DNA of 27,039 nt from IMG/VR virus record IMGVR_UViG_3300042350_004635, positions 1 through 27,039 of that record, one strand, 5' to 3'. The notes below the pieces were generated by a model. The model was given only the letters and a program-made list of their open reading frames with translations. It ran no database searches and was not told where the DNA came from. Origin of the DNA: a virus. Shown piece after piece: positions 24,255 through 27,039 of this stretch (position 1 is the stretch's first letter; each line of letters begins with the position of its first letter). Both the position numbers and the translations under genes were made by a program.

Positions 24255-25304
24255 CTAGTAGCTTTTTAATAAAGCGGTCTCTAAACTTCTGTAATAACCT
24301 CTTACAACTTTGTCTACGTGATCGGTTTCATAAGTACGCAGCGCGTTTTCTACAGGATCCCACTGAGGAGCCCACCGGCTTTCAAATGTCTCTATTGCGT
24401 ATTCTGATAAACCTACGCGGCGTGGTACTTGAGTAAGCTCATTGATGAAATCGCGGGCGCTAGTTCGATTTTCTGTAGCGAACTCGGCTAGGCCGAAGTC
24501 AATGAATTTAAGGCTTCTGGTTTTTGGGTTAAACATTATGTTTCTTAAGTGCCCATCGTTATGTACGAGGCCACTCATGTGTAAAGAGCGATAGAGATCT
24601 AACATTTGGCGTTTTAACTGTAGTGGTGCGGTGTATTTAAGCGAGAAAATACTAAAACTTACCCCATGCGTAGATAAAGGGGAGTAATTGTTCAAGTGTT
24701 CCATGACCAATACCCGGTCAGTAGCTTTGTATAGCTGAGGGGATGGTACATTATTGATGTTAGCGTGCCTTAGTATCTCCCCTTCAGGGAGTAAGCTTTC
24801 TGTGGGACCGCTCAGGAATTTATTAGGTGTCCCCCCGAGGTCGTTGTTCTTTAAGTATTTTATACCGTATTTATTAGACGGGTGGACAACATAATTACCG
24901 TAAGCACCTTGGCCCCCTAGACATCGTGGAGTCGGAACAAAGTCATCTTCTCTAATCCAGTGATCAATCTTGGATGCTGCACATACAATTGCGTTGGCTT
25001 TCTTGTTATCTTCAAAGACATCCCACTGTTTGCCGCGCTTTCTCGCCTCGGCTTCGATCCGATCCCAGTCCTCACCAGGGGCGGTGAAGCCCTTCCAATT
25101 AGGGTCGCGGCGAGCGAAACGGCGTGCGGCGGAGACGCCTAGGACTGCGATCCCGGCCCCAAGGGCGACTTTGCCGAGCAGGCTCGGGGTGATTGCTGGG
25201 TTAGAACTGGATGCAGTGGTCTTTTTGGAGCATTTCTTGTTGTCTGGTATGCCTGACGCACCGCATTTCTTGTCGAATCTTAGTGAAGCGGTGGTTATGG
25301 GCAT
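24255..25304 (-). CDS. Protein-kinase-like phage protein with N-terminal membrane-type segment
   Basis: This is a 349-residue protein with the landmarks of a kinase fold. There is a glycine loop G130-GQGAYG-N137, a Lys in GIKYLK (K149) and a helix-C Glu candidate (E174 or E176). The hinge is VLVMEHL, the catalytic loop H248-NDGHLR-N255 with Asp250, and a D269-FG metal site. The HxDxxxxN form resembles ABC1/RIO/aminoglycoside-kinase relatives more than HRDLKxxN kinases. The first 30 residues hold a CGASGIPDNKKC pair of Cys, followed by a hydrophobic stretch (about 42-60). It is the first minus-strand gene left of the plus-strand cassette and just upstream of the head protease, so it may be virion-packaged and injected; that is inference. 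Confidence 0.8.
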   Translation of the reverse strand: MPITTASLRFDKKCGASGIPDNKKCSKKTTASSSNPAITPSLLGKVALGAGIAVLGVSAARRFARRDPNWKGFTAPGEDWDRIEAEARKRGKQWDVFEDNKKANAIVCAASKIDHWIREDDFVPTPRCLGGQGAYGNYVVHPSNKYGIKYLKNNDLGGTPNKFLSGPTESLLPEGEILRHANINNVPSPQLYKATDRVLVMEHLNNYSPLSTHGVSFSIFSLKYTAPLQLKRQMLDLYRSLHMSGLVHNDGHLRNIMFNPKTRSLKFIDFGLAEFATENRTSARDFINELTQVPRRVGLSEYAIETFESRWAPQWDPVENALRTYETDHVDKVVRGYYRSLETALLKSY

Positions 25305-25367
25305 GATTACCGGGGGTATGTGTGCTATTCTAGCGAGGCACCTGTGTGGACACTTGTCTTGAGTTTT
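25305..25367 (+). promoter_or_regulatory. Divergent intergenic region with candidate promoter for the plus-strand cassette
   Basis: This 63-base gap separates the divergently oriented kinase-like gene and the plus-strand cassette. TGCTATTCT at 25323-25331 resembles an extended -10 (TGN plus TATNNT) and lies 37 bases before the ATG at 25368. No convincing -35 is seen. The capsid genes on the other strand may also start here or read through from beyond the cassette. Confidence 0.3.
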
Positions 25368-25649
25368 ATGAATAAAGAGCTTGTGGCCAAGATAAATGCT
25401 AATAGCGTGCAGTTAAAAGAGGCTCTACGGGCTTTTGGTGCTGCTTTGAACGAGAGCAGCAAACCTTTTGTGGAGTTTAGTCGTAAGCTGAACTTAGAGC
25501 TACAGCGGCGTGATGAGATTATGCGGGGTTTGTTCTATTCATGGGTTAACGAGGAATCATTCCCTATCGGGCGTAAGCGAAGACGCAGGCGTGCTCGGGG
25601 GAAGAGATTAGTAGCTATGCGCGAACTACACAGAGCTTTTTATGAATAA
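25368..25649 (+). CDS. Small phage protein with Arg-rich C-terminal tail
   Basis: This protein has 93 residues from the ATG at 25368 (MNKELVAKINANSVQLKEAL); a GTG at 25320 would add 16. The N-terminal two thirds is helical. Residues 67-85 (IGRKRRRRRARGKRLVAMR) form a strongly basic tail, and almost the same tail occurs at the end of the third cassette gene. The basic tail suggests binding to nucleic acid or to acidic protein surfaces. Its stop overlaps the next gene by 8 bases (ATGAATAA). The family is not recognised. Confidence 0.65.
   Translation: MNKELVAKINANSVQLKEALRAFGAALNESSKPFVEFSRKLNLELQRRDEIMRGLFYSWVNEESFPIGRKRRRRRARGKRLVAMRELHRAFYE
25566..25622 (+). repeat. Arg-rich coding repeat, copy 1
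   Basis: It encodes IGRKRRRRRARGKRLVAMR and is about 65 percent identical by hand count to 26174-26230. Both copies have the GCTCGGGGG core at the same codon position (Ala-Arg-Gly). Confidence 0.7.
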
Positions 25650-25914
25650 CGCACCACTTCTTATGATAGACCTCGTAGCAGTACAAACCACTGCAGCGCT
25701 TGCGTTGTTTATGTATGAACCCGATGGCGGGTTGAGTCTAGAGGAGCTAAACACGCAAATCTTAGTTTTTAGAGAGCAGCTCATCAATATTTATGGCTGC
25801 AATCCTCAAATTCTACGTGTATTGGAGCACCCTTTCTGGATGCTTAATCCAGTGGCGGATCAGCCATTTAGTTTAGTTAAACCACGCTCTTACTTTTCAA
25901 ACTGCCATGTTTAA
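25642..25914 (+). CDS. Small phage protein, unknown
   Basis: This is a 90-residue protein in the plus-strand cassette, translationally coupled on both sides by 8-base overlaps. It contains TTAALALFMYEPDGGLSLEE, then REQLINIYGCNPQILRVLEH and WMLNPVADQPFSLV. It looks like a compact, mostly helical soluble protein without catalytic motifs. I do not recognise it. The coupling implies a shared task with the other cassette genes, such as host takeover or nucleotide metabolism with the deaminase. Confidence 0.65.
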   Translation: MNNAPLLMIDLVAVQTTAALALFMYEPDGGLSLEELNTQILVFREQLINIYGCNPQILRVLEHPFWMLNPVADQPFSLVKPRSYFSNCHV

Positions 25915-26248
25915 GGACGACCTAGGGATAAACATGAAAAATGCTGCTTGCACTACTACAGGCATGACTGCTGATGAAATGCTTGAACTACTAAACGAGC
26001 CGGTTGCGCGCATCGTAGAGAACTGTAACATGAGGGAGAAACTGGACACTATATTGCTTGATTCTAAGCAGTTTGCGCATATACTATCTGAATGCACCAA
26101 GGCGGCAATGAATCGCGTCTATCACAATACGAGACCTAATTATCTACCTATCTTGATTAGTGCCTCCCCCACTATTGGACGTAAACGCCGTAACCGTCGC
26201 GCTCGGGGGCGTAAGCTAGCAGCTACTCGCCAAAAAGCTTGTGCTTAA
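25907..26248 (+). CDS. Small protein carrying a copy of the phage's own major capsid segment plus an Arg-rich tail
   Basis: This is a 113-residue protein starting MFKDDLGINMKNAACTTTGM. Residues 19-50 (GMTADEMLELLNEPVARIVE and on to DTILL) match residues 162-193 of the major capsid protein on the other strand at 24 of 32 positions. Twelve of the identical residues use different synonymous codons, so the peptide was kept under protein-level selection after copying. Residues 90-108 (IGRKRRNRRARGRKLAATR) repeat the tail of the first cassette gene. It overlaps both neighbours by 8 bases. It may be a decoy, regulator or assembly modifier of the capsid; this is inference. Confidence 0.75.
   Translation: MFKDDLGINMKNAACTTTGMTADEMLELLNEPVARIVENCNMREKLDTILLDSKQFAHILSECTKAAMNRVYHNTRPNYLPILISASPTIGRKRRNRRARGRKLAATRQKACA
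25961..26056 (+). repeat. Diverged copy of a major capsid gene segment
   Basis: These 96 bases align without gaps to 21586-21681 on the minus strand (inside the major capsid gene). By hand count about 71 of 96 bases and 24 of 32 residues are identical. Many differences are third-position and synonymous. Confidence 0.85.
26174..26230 (+). repeat. Arg-rich coding repeat, copy 2
   Basis: It encodes IGRKRRNRRARGRKLAATR at the end of the capsid-fragment gene. It is the partner of 25566-25622. Confidence 0.7.
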
Positions 26249-26882
26249 GAACGACATCTGGATAAGGCAGCAAGCTGCCGCTGGGATGATCGAGCCCTAT
26301 CAGCAGGAGCTAGTGCGGAAGGTCAAAGTAGCCGAGCGCTTCCAGAGCGAACGTGCCTCGCTCCTGGATCTTGATTGGCCGCCAGCCGAGGTTCCGGTGC
26401 TGAGCTTTGGCACAAGTAGTTATGGCTACGACATTAGGCTATCAGCCGCCGAATTTAAGATTTTCCGCCATGTCCCCGGCACGGTGATGAACCCCAAGCG
26501 GGCCAATCCCGCCAACCTGGAGCCAACTCCTCTCCATCAGGATGAGGATGGTCGCTACTTCATCCTGCCGGCGCATACCTACGGTCTCGGGGTAGCGCTG
26601 GAGAAACTACTGGTGCCGCCGAATATCACTGTGATCTGCTTGGGGAAAAGCACTTACGCCCGGTTGGGGATCATTGTGAATACCACGCCGGCAGAAGCGG
26701 CATGGGAGGGGCACCTAACCCTGGAGTTCAGTAATTCTTCTGGTGCTGATTGCCGTATTTATGCCGAAGAGGGCATCTGCCAGCTGCTTTTCTTTGAGGG
26801 GGATCCCTGTGAAACTACTTATGCGGATAGGACTGGTAAATATCAATATCAGCCGGAGCTGGTAACATTAGCGAAGGTTTGA
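26241..26882 (+). CDS. dcd: dCTP deaminase
   Basis: This 213-residue protein starts at a GTG (MLKNDIWIRQQAAAGMIEPY matches the family's N-terminus). Signature parts are LSFGTSSYGYDIRLSAAEFK (54-73), CLGKSTYARLGIIVN (133-147), WEGHLTLEFSN with the catalytic Glu162 (155-165), and FFEGDPCETTYADRTGKYQ (184-202). The enzyme deaminates dCTP to dUTP, feeding dTTP synthesis; phage copies shift host nucleotide pools. It is longer than the usual about 185-195 residues, with extra residues around 30-50 and 90-105. It closes the plus-strand cassette and shares an 8-base overlap with the preceding gene. No terminator is visible before the converging gene 28 bases on. Confidence 0.93.
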   Translation: MLKNDIWIRQQAAAGMIEPYQQELVRKVKVAERFQSERASLLDLDWPPAEVPVLSFGTSSYGYDIRLSAAEFKIFRHVPGTVMNPKRANPANLEPTPLHQDEDGRYFILPAHTYGLGVALEKLLVPPNITVICLGKSTYARLGIIVNTTPAEAAWEGHLTLEFSNSSGADCRIYAEEGICQLLFFEGDPCETTYADRTGKYQYQPELVTLAKV

Positions 26883-26909
26883 TTCTTACTAGAAGCGGAT
26901 CAGCAGTTC

Positions 26910-27039
26910 CATTTCCGTAACGTCTTGTTGATCCGTGAATCTGGGTTATTGGCGGTTTTCGCGCTGGTTAGCTTACGCTTCATTCCCGACATGCGGGCAC
27001 AGAACCTCCGTCGTCTTTCTGCTCTCGCTGATCCGGGTT
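26910..27039 (-). CDS. Partial phage protein, C-terminal end only
   Basis: A minus-strand frame enters from the right edge and stops at TGA (26912-26910). The visible 42 residues end RRRRFCARMSGMKRKLTSAK, then TANNPDSRINKTLRKWNC. This basic ending with FCARMxGMKxKLTSAKT and a terminal W-x-C is a pattern I recall at the ends of phage proteins, some also bearing CG...IP...C modules like the one in the kinase-like gene. The rest lies outside the window. It is read toward the cassette, converging on the deaminase gene. Function unknown; probably head or packaging module. Confidence 0.65.

Larger units (their letters stand above)
685..26592. repeat. Iterated CTCGGGG/CCCCGAG heptamer, about 30 copies
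   Basis: By manual count, copies start at 685, 1771, 3052, 4091, 6220, 6327, 6970, 7807, 8033, 8150, 8298, 9700, 11932, 12086, 13153, 14313, 14414, 16084, 16284, 16519, 20547, 20724, 21067, 23070, 23613, 24833, 25183, 25594, 26202 and 26586. About 3.3 would be expected in 27 kb of random equal-base DNA on both strands. Copies occur in all three codon phases (Leu-Gly, Ser-Gly and Arg-Gly contexts) and in one intergenic terminator, so no single dipeptide explains them. The core CTCGGG fits CYCGRG, the AvaI recognition sequence. Confidence 0.8.

Noticed and set aside
26883-26909. Possible bidirectional terminator between the converging deaminase and partial gene
   Set aside because: Only a short imperfect GGATCA/TGATCC pairing is present, which falls mostly inside the minus-strand coding end, with no T tract.
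1-27039. CRISPR arrays, tRNA genes, insertion sequences, attachment sites
   Set aside because: No regularly spaced repeats, cloverleaf-like sequences, transposase or integrase frames were seen by eye; short or degenerate examples cannot be excluded without a search.

Overview
This window is the structural half of a tailed double-stranded DNA phage (or prophage), almost certainly a long-tailed siphovirus. There is no terminase or portal gene here; on the transcription order they should lie just beyond the right edge. The host cannot be read from the sequence. A cyanobacterial or other aquatic host is possible, but nothing here proves it.

Nearly everything is on the minus strand and reads right to left. 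Head module, 25.3 to 20.0 kb: a protein-kinase-like gene, a DUF2213 prohead protease fused to a scaffold-like tail, a head decoration protein, a DUF2184-type major capsid protein, a small unknown, and a DUF4054 head-completion protein carrying a fiber-like C-terminal half. Fiber and accessory module, 20.0 to 16.8 kb: four virion or fiber-like proteins and a 44-residue membrane peptide. Tail module, 16.75 to 1 kb: connector, HK97-gp10-like protein, terminator-like protein, major tail protein with an Ig-like domain, a small unknown, tail assembly chaperones joined by a -1 frameshift at GGGAAAC, an 1826-residue tape measure, a distal tail protein, an NlpC/P60-like protein, a gpJ-like tip protein, two related distal proteins, a small virion protein and a partial second tube-like protein.

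A plus-strand cassette at 25.37 to 26.88 kb interrupts the minus-strand array. It holds three small genes and a dCTP deaminase, joined by identical 8-base overlaps. Its third gene contains a 32-residue copy of the phage's own major capsid protein followed by an arginine-rich tail; the first gene has a near-identical arginine-rich tail. Right of the cassette, the C-terminal end of another minus-strand gene enters the window.

The window also carries about 30 copies of the 7-mer CTCGGGG/CCCCGAG, roughly nine times the equal-base expectation. They occur in all three coding phases and between genes, but are absent from a 4 kb stretch matching the fiber module. No tRNA, rRNA, CRISPR array, insertion sequence or integrase was seen, and no gene-free stretch exceeds 300 bases.
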